Part shown: piece by piece, positions 55,301 to 64,000 of the stretch
How positions within the stretch are numbered: the stretch's first letter is position 1
Layout: each line of letters starts with the position of its first letter
From: Trebouxia sp. TZW2008
Lineage: Eukaryota; Chlorophyta; Trebouxiophyceae; Trebouxiales; Trebouxiaceae
Assembly (NCBI GenBank): GCA_002118135.1
Contig: BDIU01000200.1
Location: forward strand, 104,647-168,646
Direction of reading: 5' to 3'
Length of the DNA: 64,000 nt
Position numbers and translations under genes: made by a program
The notes under the pieces: generated by a model
The model's input: the letters and a program-made list of their open reading frames with translations, nothing else
Told to the model about the DNA's origin: nothing
Database searches by the model: none

Positions 55301-55353
55301 TTCTCTCTGCCTTTCAGCCCGAGATCCTTAGCTTTTGTTAGCAGGGACTGCAT
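46373..55353 (-). CDS. PSD: Phosphatidylserine decarboxylase, plant C2/EF-hand type (15 exons, 856 aa)
   Basis: Converts phosphatidylserine to phosphatidylethanolamine with a pyruvoyl cofactor formed by self-cleavage. Exons: 55353-55060, 54990-54939, 54514-54412, 53735-53633, 53309-53172, 52784-52636, 52087-51988, 51552-51432, 50647-50442, 49990-49835, 49485-49309, 48782-48585, 47892-47747, 47227-46896, 46668-46373. Total 2571 nt, every phase matched. Domains in order: C2 ([11 protein letters not shown] through [10 protein letters not shown]), an EF hand with a canonical loop ([13 protein letters not shown]), a second weak EF hand, the [14 protein letters not shown] linker, then the decarboxylase. 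The last contains [45 protein letters not shown] and the FGGST cleavage site. After SLKSLETLV the protein ends in a long Ser/Gln-rich tail. Plant PSD2/PSD3 relatives act in endomembranes. The C2 and EF hands suggest calcium-dependent membrane binding. Confidence 0.95.
48393..48465 (-). repeat. Downstream echo of decarboxylase exon 12 tail
   Basis: Repeats the exon 12 end (coding for TPEYGxVAFVVxGAxM). The GTCAGC donor has become CTAAGC. Confidence 0.88.
49031..49204. mobile_element. TIR element (MITE-like, about 174 bp) with TA flanks
   Basis: The left end CAGGTAACTATCTTTGTAAC mirrors the right end read inward, CAGTAAACTCTCTTTGTAAG. TA dinucleotides flank both ends (49029-49030 and 49205-49206). 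It has the same size and interior motifs as the 8511-8683 element and lies in the intron between decarboxylase exons 11 and 12. Confidence 0.82.
49540..49695 (-). repeat. Two upstream echoes of decarboxylase exon 11 head
   Basis: Copies near 49545-49605 and 49655-49690 repeat the exon 11 start (coding for [14 protein letters not shown], functional at 49485), decayed. Confidence 0.82.
50135..50200 (-). repeat. Upstream echo of decarboxylase exon 10 head
   Basis: Repeats the exon 10 start ([12 protein letters not shown], functional at 49990) with several substitutions and no intact acceptor. Confidence 0.8.
50730..50975 (-). repeat. Two upstream echoes of decarboxylase exon 9 head
   Basis: The first (about 50735-50813) keeps the GTTGCAGGTACCAAGTCAGG start and resembles YDRHxQxVIEETIS. 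The second (about 50930-50975) is shorter and still has a CTGCAGGTGCC acceptor. Confidence 0.82.
51150..51820 (-). repeat. Echoes on both sides of decarboxylase exon 8
   Basis: Tail echoes lie downstream near 51150-51225 and 51290-51345 (coding for [16 protein letters not shown]; the first keeps its GTAAAT donor). Head echoes lie upstream near 51625-51665 and 51770-51815 (coding near STAEQATQS). The functional exon is 51552-51432. Confidence 0.88.
52280..52610 (-). repeat. Downstream echoes of decarboxylase exon 6 tail
   Basis: A long copy (about 52375-52500) repeats the end of exon 6 (coding for [19 protein letters not shown]) and a short one lies near 52290-52330. Both keep a GGCGGTAGG or GGAGGTAGG-like end. 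Confidence 0.82.
52975..53060. repeat. ACAGAC/ATAGAC microsatellite
   Basis: A hexanucleotide array followed by a TATACGTATACATA palindromic tract, inside the intron between decarboxylase exons 5 and 6. Confidence 0.92.
54295..54682. repeat. Inverted repeat (arms about 100 bp) enclosing decarboxylase exon 3
   Basis: The arm at 54295-54395 (with CACACAGCTATATGCCGCAA) is the reverse complement of the arm at 54581-54682 (TTGCGGCATATAGCTGTGTG), with roughly a dozen mismatches. The 185-bp loop contains exon 3 (54412-54514) with both splice sites. In the pre-mRNA the flanking introns could pair. Confidence 0.88.
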
Positions 55354-56150
55354 AGTGCAGTCTCACTCTGCTGGTGAACGGGACGCACCCTCGAGACTGT
55401 CATGCATGTTTCGCTCGCCACTGTGCAGCTGAGCGTTCTGCATGACTCGTTGATCTGCTGCAGGTATCTAGCCTGAACACCAAATCAACAGAACGCGTAC
55501 GTCACATACCCCAGCATCAGCGCCCGATTTAGAGCTCAAACTAGTTGAGTGCTTGCATGCAATGCATGACTTGGCAGCATTTCAGGATTCTGGCAAATAG
55601 GTCTCTGCTCATGCTGGCAAGTCTTAGAGCGAGAATTTGATTTGATCGACGTACTAGCATTGCCATTAGGGGAGAAGACGACTATCAATCAATACGGCAC
55701 GTGCAGTCAGACTTGCTGTTTTCTGACAATGCTGATAAATTGTGAGAGTGAAGGCTGGAAAACGTGTCTCTCTCCCGATGTTGTCCTCTCTTGAGCAAAG
55801 GAGACTCTCTAAGACTAGTAGACATTGACTGAAGCGAATGCCGAAGTCAATGCACATGGCTCACATTGCGGCGAGTTGTTGCAAGGCCCCTGGCATCCGT
55901 GACTGCTGCTCTTGTTGAAGCTGTAGCTCCTGTGCTGTCAAAGTCTGTCGGTTACATATTTTCAACATATGATGCATCTTGGGACATAGTCACAATCACT
56001 GTGCAGGAGAGCTGGATGCTTGACAGCAATCTCAGCAGGCAGAAGCTTATGAGTGATCACAGTAATTGTGATCACAATCAGTACACATGCATGTAGATTT
56101 GCGTGGCCGCGCATGAACTCCAATATATATATTTGTAACACTGACCACTG
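55354..56150. promoter_or_regulatory. Decarboxylase promoter side and intergenic DNA
   Basis: The promoter of the decarboxylase gene must lie just above 55353, where CpG-containing sequence continues to about 55530. No gene with splice support was found from there to 56150. Confidence 0.4.
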
Positions 56151-56154
56151 ACCA

Positions 56155-56720
56155 CAGGGTTTATTACAGTGTTTCATAGGGTTTTGTCATGATTTGTCAT
56201 CAAGCATGGGGCAGAGAGAGTGACTAAACCATCACATAATACTGCAATTCTAAATGCTAGGTTTTGTGAATCTGAAAACATGTAGCCATCTGTCAAGCTA
56301 TTACCCTACTCCAAAGCATTACATACTACTGGTAAACTATGTTTTCTATTCTTATAATCTAATTAAAGTTATAGTAGTTATGGTAGTATAGCACCACGTG
56401 CCTTACCAGTTTACCAGTTTACCAAGAAAAGCCTGTAGGAATGGAGATAATTAGTAATCTGCAGATCTGGAGAGCTGTCTGTGGGAATCTGCTGAACTGG
56501 GAAGGTTGACATAACCGTGTGAAAACAAAGGTCGCGCGCACACACCCCCATAAGGCCTAGGGTTTTGTCGTGATTTGTCATGCTGCAGGAGTCTGTGAGA
56601 GTGTGCATAATCCTTACATAATGCTGTAAATTCAAACCATAGGTTTTGTGAATCTGAAAAGCAGCAGGTATCTGTCAGCATCGAAACCCTACTACTGTTC
56701 CCTGCTGGAACAGCTATTAT
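56155..56720. repeat. Two diverged copies of a repeat about 350 bp apart
   Basis: The segments around 56155-56330 and 56560-56710 share the blocks AGGGTTTTGTC(A/G)TGATTTGTCAT and TAGGTTTTGTGAATCTGAAAA, then a CTGTCA and a CCTACT block. The area is AT-richer than the rest of the window and has no coding signal. It may be old transposon or intergenic duplication. The rest to 57518 holds an 80-codon open frame at 57118-57360 that I do not recognise. Confidence 0.65.
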
Positions 56721-57518
56721 CCTTATTTTCCAAATTATAATGCCTGGTAGTACTCAGTGCAGAACATCTGGAACTCTGAATGTACTGTTCCTACTGTTCT
56801 CCTGTTCTGAAATTTCTAGAGAGAATACAGAGTACCTAGAATAATGGATTTGAGAAGGGATGTGCAGCGACAGCAGAACAACGGCACAGCAGCTACAGCA
56901 CAGCATGATGTTTGGGCCCCCACACGCGACAACCCCTGCTGCTTCTGTCAACGTTTCAAACCCAGTTTATACAGTCATTATCCTTATTTTCCTTATTATC
57001 CTAACTTCCTAGTACATTACAACTGTATACTCTTATTATAATTTTGAAATTAGAGTATAACGGTCAAGACTGTACAACTGTACAACTGTATTTGAAACTA
57101 GCTATGGGTGCTGAGTTATGCTTCAGAAAACAGGTTCTGGAGCAAAAGCTGCTGATACAGCTATACAGCTATACAGCTCTGTGTGGGCCAACCCCCCAGA
57201 CCCTGGGCTGCTTTCTCAGCCGCTTGCGGCGGTGCCCTTGCTGAATACAGACAAAACCCAAAAAAAGTCAGCCGCAGCCCTGTCTGGCCCACACCCACAG
57301 ACGACTGTAGCGCAGACGTGCAGTGAGCTGCGCCAGAAGGCCGCAGAAGCCGGTTGCTGATCTGCAGTGCGCTGGCGCAGTGACGCTACAAAGAATGGCA
57401 GACTTATGTCCATGCGGCGTGAGTCTACGTGTAGTTATCTGCAGGTCTGGCTGTAGACGCGCTTTTCTCTGTTTTCTTCTACTTTCTGTCTGTTTTTTCT
57501 GCGTGTTCTGTAGAAAGC

Positions 57519-57944
57519 ATGGCTACCGCTTACGAGAACCTACGTAAGCACCTGCAACTGGCCATCAGACAACTCAAGGAAATCAAACAGTCCCAAAAGC
57601 CCTTTGAAGTTGAAGAGTTCTGCAGCCTAGAGAACGACCTGACTGATTTGATCACTGAGCTGCTCGACGCTCAGAGGCAAGATGGACCCTAGCAAGAAAT
57701 CAGGGCAGCCCTAAAAGGGATTCTGAGAGCGACGTCGAAGTCTACGTTCACTCATGAGGATAAAGCCCAGATCAGTACAATGGTGGAGAGCAATAATGCA
57801 ATGCCATTTCAACGCCTTCTGGTTGTTGGTGCATGTGACACGATCTTTGAAACATCAAGGCGTCATCAAAAGGCACATGAGTATTTTCAAGAGGATACAC
57901 AGAGGAGACACATGAAGGATACTAAAACATCTGTCCTTGACTGA
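57519..57944 (+). CDS. Small open frame interrupted by one in-frame TAG, function unknown
   Basis: An ATG at 57519 opens a helical, charged frame (MATAYENLRKHLQLAIRQLK, then EFCSLENDLTDLITELLDAQ). It reaches a TAG at 57690 and continues in the same frame, without another stop, to TGA at 57942. The second block also reads like protein (ALKGILRATSKSTFTHEDK). It may be a gene split by an undetected intron, a broken gene or stop readthrough (context TAG CAA). I recognise no domain. It lies directly upstream of, and slightly overlaps, the AP2-like frame. Confidence 0.4.
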
Positions 57945-58572
57945 GGCGGTGCTACAGCTCAAACTATCTCGTCTCAAGCCAGACATGACCAGCTACCAAC
58001 CAGTTGTCGCGCCAGTGCGCAATCCGCGGTTGCAGGAGGGGCAGATCGCCCTGAAAGGGATCTTTCTCACAAGGGCAGGCAGATTTGTTGCACAGATGAA
58101 GAGGAAGACGAACGGCAAACACGTATACGAATATCTAGGGCCGTTTCCGACATGTACAGCCGCGGCGGTTGCTAGCGACGAAAGGGAGACCAGAGACGGG
58201 ATACGTCTGCCGCTGGGTTTCCCTGCCAAGTGCATATCCTGGATCATCGATCACAACTGACTAGGTGAAGTTGACAACCACAAACACTGATAGTAGCTCG
58301 TCAAGACGTGTGACCGTTTGGATGACTTGAAGGCAACATACATGTTTAACCTCAAGGTGGGCTAGCTTGTTACAGGTTTTGACTTGCTAAACTATATCTT
58401 TTTCAAGCAATAGATAGTTGAGGCAGAGTGTGACTGGACCTTGATATCAACGGTGAATGTAAGGAAGTGGCGCGTCTTTGAGGTGCGACTCACTCCACCC
58501 CTTCAGATGCACCCTGACTTCAACAAGCCAAACCTTGGGCTTGCAGCGTTTGAGGCAGGACTACCAATCTGA
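57913..58572 (+). CDS. AP2/ERF-like DNA-binding domain protein (partial model)
   Basis: The frame 57916-58260 contains a segment resembling a single AP2 domain: GIFLTRAGRFVAQMKRK, a spacer, YLGPFPTCTAAAVASDE and RDG near its end. The order basic strands, YLG-F, AA--A-D is typical of AP2. It ends at a TGA at 58258. Beyond it, two segments splice in phase (about 58298-58354 ending before GTGGGC, and 58412-58572) and read as protein (FNLKIVEAECDWTLISTVNV, RKWRVFEVRLTPPL). They may be the 3' end of the same gene if an alternative donor skips the stop. The start is not resolved. Role as a DNA-binding protein is inference. Confidence 0.4.
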
Positions 58573-58764
58573 TACATGTCTCACGAAAGGCAGACTGTAA
58601 GCTCGGTCGAGCTTTCCATAGATTTGTCTTAGTGTATGTAACGGATGTAAACAACACACAGGCTACCCAAACATGCCACAAGGAATGCGCTATGAATTCA
58701 GTCCTCACTGCTCTCGCTAATACAGTCACAAACAAAACTGTTTCAACAATTCCATGTTGCTATC

Positions 58765-59723
58765 TCAGAGTTCACCTTCAGCCACATCATCCACCAAGCA
58801 ATACACTAGGACTACACTAATGAAAACGACCCAAACAATAAACAACCACTGCAATCTCCGACCCTCTGCAAGCGTGCCTTGCATTTGCATCTCCCGTGCT
58901 TCTCGGACCGCAAGCTCATTCTGCAGCTCCTTGACCTGTGACCTGGTTTCATCAAGACTTCTTTGTAGGGGCAACAATGCCTGACCATAAAGCACACTTT
59001 GCTGTTGAAGGCATGCTTGCACATCACAGCACAGCTTGACTTGGACACAGATGTGTGTCTTGTGATTTGGGTGACCCCGAATCATCCTGCTTCTATACTC
59101 GATCAACTTCTGCTCATCATGTCCCAGGAATCTTGCGCTCAATCTGACTTGGGTCCAATCGTCACGAGGTTCAACAGAGACAGCCCAGCGTTGAAAGCAG
59201 TCTCGTAGCTCGAACTCGCCACGTGTATCAGGGAGTGTGGGGGCAAGTGTATCCGATATGGCAAGTACATCAAAGTGGATATACTGCTGGAGCCAGATGC
59301 CACGTGCCTGTGGCATCGCCATAGGCAAAGACGCCCATTCAGACTGAAAACCGCCTGCCCTCTCCTGAGGTGTAATACCGTCTGGCCCAGCAGCAACCTC
59401 AAGCAGTAGTGAAACTTTGACCATGCCACTTCTGAGTGCCGAAGTCGCACACAACAGAAAACCTGTGAAGCAGTGTCAGCGTTGCTAGCAGCCAGCAGGG
59501 CAAGGGATGAGCCATGCCCTTTTGACTTGTTTCTTGACCAGACGCTTACCTTGACACTATCGTCACTGCGCAGAGGCCCAAAGTGCGCCGACTGCTTCAG
59601 ACTAGTGCGTGCCTCGAAGAGGCGCTGACCGAACAGATAACGGTCATCAGGAAGAGCGCAAGGCCACTCATGCGAAGTATGTCCTGTTTTCGTTGAGCAA
59701 AAATTGCGTGCGCAAGGAAAATC
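58765..59723 (-). CDS. Coiled-coil protein with C-terminal membrane anchor (partial model)
   Basis: The 3' exon (59462 to stop at 58765) encodes a globular part (VSLLLEVAAGPDG, FELRDCFQRWAVSVEP, RLSARFLGHDEQKLIEY). A heptad-rich helix (LDETRSQVKELQNELAVREA) and a C-terminal membrane span (LFIVWVVFISVVLVYCLV) follow, giving a tail-anchored look. The exon before it (59723-59550) reads CARNFCSTKTGHTSHEWPCA, then LPDDRYLFGQRLFEARTSL; it ends at either GTAAGC or, to keep phase, GTGTCA four codons earlier. Upstream, a Cys-rich frame (CSWVCWSCGQVFDNSK, 59760-59884) and a possible first exon with ATG at 60389 (MAATVSKSSPQARG) may belong to the same gene. I recognise no named domain. Confidence 0.5.
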
Positions 59724-60389
59724 CTGTACAGCTTCCCTGTCAAGGGAACCTGCACATCGGAGACATCGCGAACACCACTGTCTCTCACGGCATGAACCTT
59801 GCCAAGTTTGCTGTTGTCAAAGACTTGCCCGCAACTCCAGCAGACCCAGCTGCAGTTGCGTCTCTCAGGCGTGTAGAATCTTGAAAACCCTCACAGCCTG
59901 CGAGAACACACGGGTTCGAGACGCAAGAACCAGAGCATTGCTGTGCAGGGCTGAAAAGGAAAGAGTAACACCACAAATAACCGACTTTGTGCTATCTGTG
60001 GTATTAACCGGCACTGCTATTGTAGTTGTATTTGTTGTAGCTGCTATGTTCAAACACAGCCTTAACTCAAGAAGCTCATGTGCAGAGCTTTTTGTGCTTG
60101 TGAGGTCAAACAAGACGCTTTCAGAGGCCTTGCAAGCACACCAAACTTCTAAAAATAGTTGCTATGGCCAAGCAAGGGTAAGCAAGCATCGCTTCGCCAT
60201 AAGTTAAACCCTTTCTGTTGTTGCGAGCTTCAGCCCCTTGCAGAGTCTTCGTCGCCGATGTGGTGACAAAACCTTCATCCCCCTTCCTGCAAGGCATGGG
60301 AAGGCAATGCCTTTTGTAGTCTGAACTTGGTGCAGCCTGACGTGCACCCCTCTAGCTTGTGGGGAACTCTTGGAGACTGTAGCTGCCAT

Positions 60390-60805
60390 GACTTCTGGTC
60401 AGTAATCCCCTCAGGCCAATGGAGCGAGATAGAGGACTACATCAAGATCTATGCAATCAGCAGCGAACAGGTTTGATCCTTTCGACACAGACAAACGTTG
60501 CCCAAAGAGCACAGGCAGTTTACAATGTGCGCAGAGTGTGGCAGGCAGGCACATGATGGCTGGGCTAAGGGATCTTTGGTCAACTTCAATCCGCCCATTG
60601 ATCAGCCAAGATATGCCTATTGCTTTCATGGATGTCAAGTGGTTTTAAACTTTGCAGCTGCGAGTACGTCTATTGCCAACCAAAAGTTTGTCGGCTTGTA
60701 CCTTCTACATTTGCCAACCTGCATGACATACTGCATGCCTTTTGTGTCCTCCCAGTTTAACTGCTTCATTGCAAGTGTCTGCTAGACATGCATGTTGCCA
60801 AGCTA
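60390..60805. other. Intergenic stretch with an unassigned Cys-containing frame
   Basis: A plus frame near 60495-60650 reads CAECG and later YCFHGC, reminiscent of a short zinc-binding segment. It has no start or splice support and is open on the other strand too. Confidence 0.25.
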
Positions 60806-63800
60806 TTAAGGGCATCCCCCGAGGCATTGACCATTCTGGTGACATTCGTCATAATCCACAAAGTCAAAGCCAGCGGGACACGGGCAACACGTATAATCAT
60901 ACAAGATGTATTGCAAATTGCATTCGCTGAGGTAGCATACATCCCCATCCTCGGGGCCCAAATTATTAAAGAGTGATACCAAGGCATACCCAGGACCGCA
61001 GGGAGTGGGAATATCCCCTCCTTCACAGCCATTGAACGAAGTTGAGGTGAATCCCCCACCATTACAGCAGATCTGGTATGATGTTGACACTGTGCCGGTC
61101 ACGCACGCGCTGCTGTCAAGGTCTATATTGTATGGCTGACAGGGCTCAGGTGTTGGAAGCGGCTCCTCAGGCTCGGATGACGCCTCGGGTAAGGGTGACA
61201 TCACTGGTGACTGTTGCAGGCACCTGCAAACAGGCCCAAGGGTTCATTCACGAGCAATTGACAGCCGAATGTCACATGCAAGTGAAGAACAAGGAACATT
61301 TAGATGACACGACCCAAGTCATAGGGACCTGGAGCAAAATGACTCAAGCAACAATGCGACTAGCCTTTTGAACACATCACATGTTAAAGGAAGGCCTTAT
61401 CCAGTGAAATCCAGTAAAATTTAGCTAGACCGAAACGCCTGCATTCAAAACACCATGCAACTGCAAGAAGGCATTTAAGCCTGTAATTTGGAAACCTCAC
61501 CTGATACCTCACTCGACATGGAAGTCTTGCGACAAAAAAATATACATTGAGGGTAACACATACATTGAGTGCACAGTTGCACTGCAACACATCATTCTGC
61601 CTAATCTTGACTGTGCAATTAGCCTTACTTTCGTTGTACACAATTGCATTCGATCATCTCCCTAACATAAACAACAAGGTCAGCAATCAAATTCTAAAGA
61701 TGATGCACAGGGCAACGCAAGAAGCTGACCTGCCGTCTGAGTCTTCATTGTCAAAGCATGCCTGTGCATAGGCTTCTGAGCCACTCAAGCTGTAGTAAAA
61801 AGGGGCCCCAGCCCTGCATATTGCACTTGCAATAGTGCTCAAATTGTTGAGCATACAAGTATGCAAAATTTGTTGATGGACTAGCGTTGAGAACAATGCA
61901 CCATTATTACGCTTGTTAAGCAGTGGTGTAAGCAGGTGATCAAAGCTTTAGCGTACCGTACAGCAGCAACAATGGCTGTTCCTGCAGCGATGCAAGCAGC
62001 TTGTCTGACACCTAGGTAGACTTGTTGAAAAAGGTTGGCTCCAGCAGGCACGGCGAAGGCACTTACACAAAGGTTGCCAATGTCATTCTGCAGGTTGTTG
62101 TTGCAAAGATCAGCAGAAGCTGTAAGAGTTTGATAGCAAATGTCATGATTGTTGCAAGCTGGAGTGATGGCATCTATTGACCCAAAAAATTGCAAAATCT
62201 TCGAGGCTGCAATGTAATCAGGAGCTCCTGCGCACCAGTGGCACTGATGATGACAACAACACAATAACCAGAGGTATTTACAAAACGATTGCTAGTACAT
62301 GCACAAAAGATCACCTGGAGTGGACCCACAACCATTGTAGTCCATGGCATATGCCGGGCAAAGAACAGGGGTTTGCCTTGCTGCATTGATGAGATCAACT
62401 TCACAACAGTCCCCACACACTGGCTTGCCTTGATAGCTGTAAGGACAAGGTTCTGAGCAAAGGCTTGATCCTGAACATACAGCAGTGATGATGACGCTAG
62501 TCCACGCAGCAAAGCTCAAGTAACGTAGGACAAAGTTACAATTTCAAAGCATGTCGCCCCTTGCTATCCTTAAGTCAATGGCTTACCTGGCTGAGAATTT
62601 GATACGCTTGCTATCATGGACCCCAAGTCATCAAAGCTCTGAAAGCGAGTGGCGGACGTAACAGCAGTGGGCCCATACACATCAAATGGGAGAGTGTTCC
62701 CATTCGCAAGGCTTGTGGCCAAAGCTTCAATGCTATCACTTTCCAAGAGGACCTTGGTTTCGATGTAAATGCTGCCAGGCTGAATGGAAAGAATGGTGAC
62801 CTGAACAAGGTGTTCAAGACTGCTTTGTAGCTGAGCAGCATCAACACCTGGAAAACATGAAGCCACCAACTTACTTGATGTATGCCAGGGGCGCTACCTC
62901 GCACTGCATCCACGTATTGGGTTTGGACGTCTGCATCAAAGCTGTCGATTGCAAAATTGGATAACAACACAGTAAAAATCAAGTTCTCGAGGGTGCCTGT
63001 TGGTGAAGGCGTTTCAGATGGTGAGGGTGTTGGAGTTGGCGAAGCTCTTGGTAAAGATGTCTCGGATGGTGCAAGGGTGCTCATTGGAGAGGCAGTTGTT
63101 GGTGCAGGCGTTGCAGTTGGGGAGGGTGTGCTTGTTGGAGATGGTGGGGGAGTGCTTGCTGCAGCTGGGGTGGGAGTGCTTGTTGCAGATGGATTAGCTG
63201 ATGGTGCAGGCGTTGCGGTTGGTGAGGGTGTACTTGATGCAATCAGAGTGGTGGTGCTTGTTGGAATTGGAGTAGCTGTTGCTGCAGGCGTCTCAGACGG
63301 TGCAGGGGTGCTTGTTGGAGACGAAGTTGCTGTTGGTGCAGGCGTTGCGGTTGGTGAGGGTGTGCTTGTTGGAGATGGTGGGGGAGTGCTTGCTGGAGCT
63401 GGCGTGGGAGTGCTTGTTGCAAATGGAGTAGCTGATGGTGCAGGAGTGTTTGTCACAGTTGGAATGGGAGTGCTGGTTGGGTATGGAGTAGCTGTAGCGA
63501 TGGGTGTCTCAGACGATGCAGGGGTGCTTGTTGCAGAGGGAGTTGCTGTCGCTGGAGTTGCTGTCGCTGCAGGCGTTGCAGTTGGTGAGGGTGTGCTTGA
63601 TGGAGCTGGAGTCGTGGTGCCTATTGGGGTTGGAGTAGCTGTTGCTGCAGGCGTCTCAGAGGGTGCAGGGGTGCTTGTTGGAGAAGGAGTTGCTGTCGCT
63701 GCAGGCGTTGCAGTCGGTGAGGGTGTGCTTGTTGGTGTTGTGGACGGAGCAGCTGTTGGCGAAGACGTTGCAGTGGGGTTCGAAGGACTGCTGCACACCA

Positions 63801-64000
63801 GCGGGGCTGACCCAGGGCAGGCACCAGCTGTGCTTGTGCCCGGACCTTGCACCAGCCCGTTCTCAGGATCGTCGCAAGTGCAGTGGTACTGCGAGGGGTC
63901 GTAACAGCCGTATGGCGCTCCTCCCACCAGTGTTGCAGCTGGTGTCAAGCAGGCACAAGGCGCGCCGGATGGGCAAAGAGCCTGTATGTTCCCTGCATGC
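60806..64000 (-). CDS. Secreted Pro/Thr/Ser-rich protein with phospholipase A2-like and Cys-rich domains (5' end outside window)
   Basis: Exons in phase: 64000-62898 (partial), 62847-62587, 62470-62315, 62227-62069, 62011-61957, 61813-61730, 61223-60806. The first part is a Cys-rich module (GGAPYGCYDPSQYHC), as in some carbohydrate-binding domains. A long low-complexity wall-type region of SPTATPAPS-like units follows. Next is a domain with SIQPGSIYIETKVLL, as in pherophorin-like or SEA-like modules. After CSEPCPYSYQGKPVCGDCC comes a phospholipase A2-like core: YNGCGS (calcium loop) and ACNNHDICYQT (catalytic His-Asp), then the SGSEAYAQAC helix. The last exon is Cys-rich and ends in an EGF-like CPAGFDFVDYDEC. 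The protein is probably extracellular and attached to or acting in the cell wall. Introns are short (50-600 nt) and lack exon echoes. Confidence 0.82.
62990..63790 (-). repeat. Coding Pro/Thr/Ser minisatellite
   Basis: Degenerate units of 18-60 nt encode SPTxTPxPSxTPxATxTP-type peptide on the minus strand. Larger units (for example the block ending STPPPSPTSTPSPTATPAP) recur at about 250-nt spacing. Unit lengths are multiples of three, so the frame is kept. Confidence 0.92.

Noticed and set aside
59704..60207. A plus-strand frame with a hydrophobic span near 59990-60060
   Set aside because: It has no splice partners, and the minus frame over part of it fits the neighbouring gene better. Not firm on either strand.
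60498..60785. A plus-strand CxxC...CxxxC frame
   Set aside because: It is too short, without start, stop context or splice support. Kept only as an intergenic note.
62882..63904. A 340-codon plus-strand frame rich in Gly/Val/Ala
   Set aside because: It is the antisense of the Pro/Thr/Ser repeat. The minus strand has domain matches and consistent splice phases on both sides.
1..64000. tRNA, rRNA or prokaryotic operon features
   Set aside because: None could be supported by eye. A tRNA scan would be decisive and could still find one.

Overview
The window is nuclear DNA of a plant-lineage eukaryote, most likely a chlorophyte green alga. Genes are split by GT-AG (a few GC-AG) introns ending in a TGCAG-type acceptor. 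The recognisable proteins are a MATE efflux carrier, a PIN-LIKES-type auxin carrier, a plant-type C2/EF-hand phosphatidylserine decarboxylase, an S-like RNase T2, a large 2-oxoglutarate-oxygenase-related protein and a secreted Pro/Thr/Ser-rich protein with a phospholipase A2-like domain. No bacterial operons, rRNA, tRNA or CRISPR were seen.

Layout, left to right: end of an unknown minus gene (1-347, candidate exons to 1325); MATE gene, minus (2231-8932, 8 exons, closes at 506 aa); 288-bp divergent promoter; PILS-type carrier, plus (9221-17533, 9 exons, about 504 aa); coiled-coil gene, minus (18535-20095, 275 aa); divergent promoter; predicted plastid membrane protein, plus (20421-30255, 11 exons, 540 aa); RNase T2, minus (31871-34022); divergent promoter; 2OG-oxygenase-like gene, plus (34575-45681, about 14 exons); phosphatidylserine decarboxylase, minus (46373-55353, 15 exons, closes at 856 aa); an AT-rich intergenic stretch with repeats; a small AP2-like gene or element, plus (57519-58572); a coiled-coil/tail-anchored gene, minus (58765 to about 59723, perhaps 60389); and the secreted PLA2-like gene, minus (60806 to beyond 64000). 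Exon models were built by hand: reading phase had to match at every junction and the protein had to follow its family.

The main observation is structural. The introns of the six long genes are filled with tandem, decaying copies ('echoes') of their own flanking splice junctions. Copies of an exon's head plus acceptor lie upstream of the true exon, and copies of an exon's tail plus donor lie downstream. Units are about 60-300 bp with one to eight copies. Most echoes carry stops, frameshifts or lost splice sites, but some are intact, notably a five-copy 110-nt exon in the PILS gene. Two last exons are also echoed past their stop codons, so the process is DNA-level tandem duplication and does not depend on splicing. 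The compact coiled-coil and PLA2-like genes lack echoes. Also notable are a roughly 100-bp inverted repeat in the introns on either side of decarboxylase exon 3, TA-flanked TIR elements in introns (one forming part of a splice donor), and apparent loss of all iron ligands in the 2OG-oxygenase-like protein.
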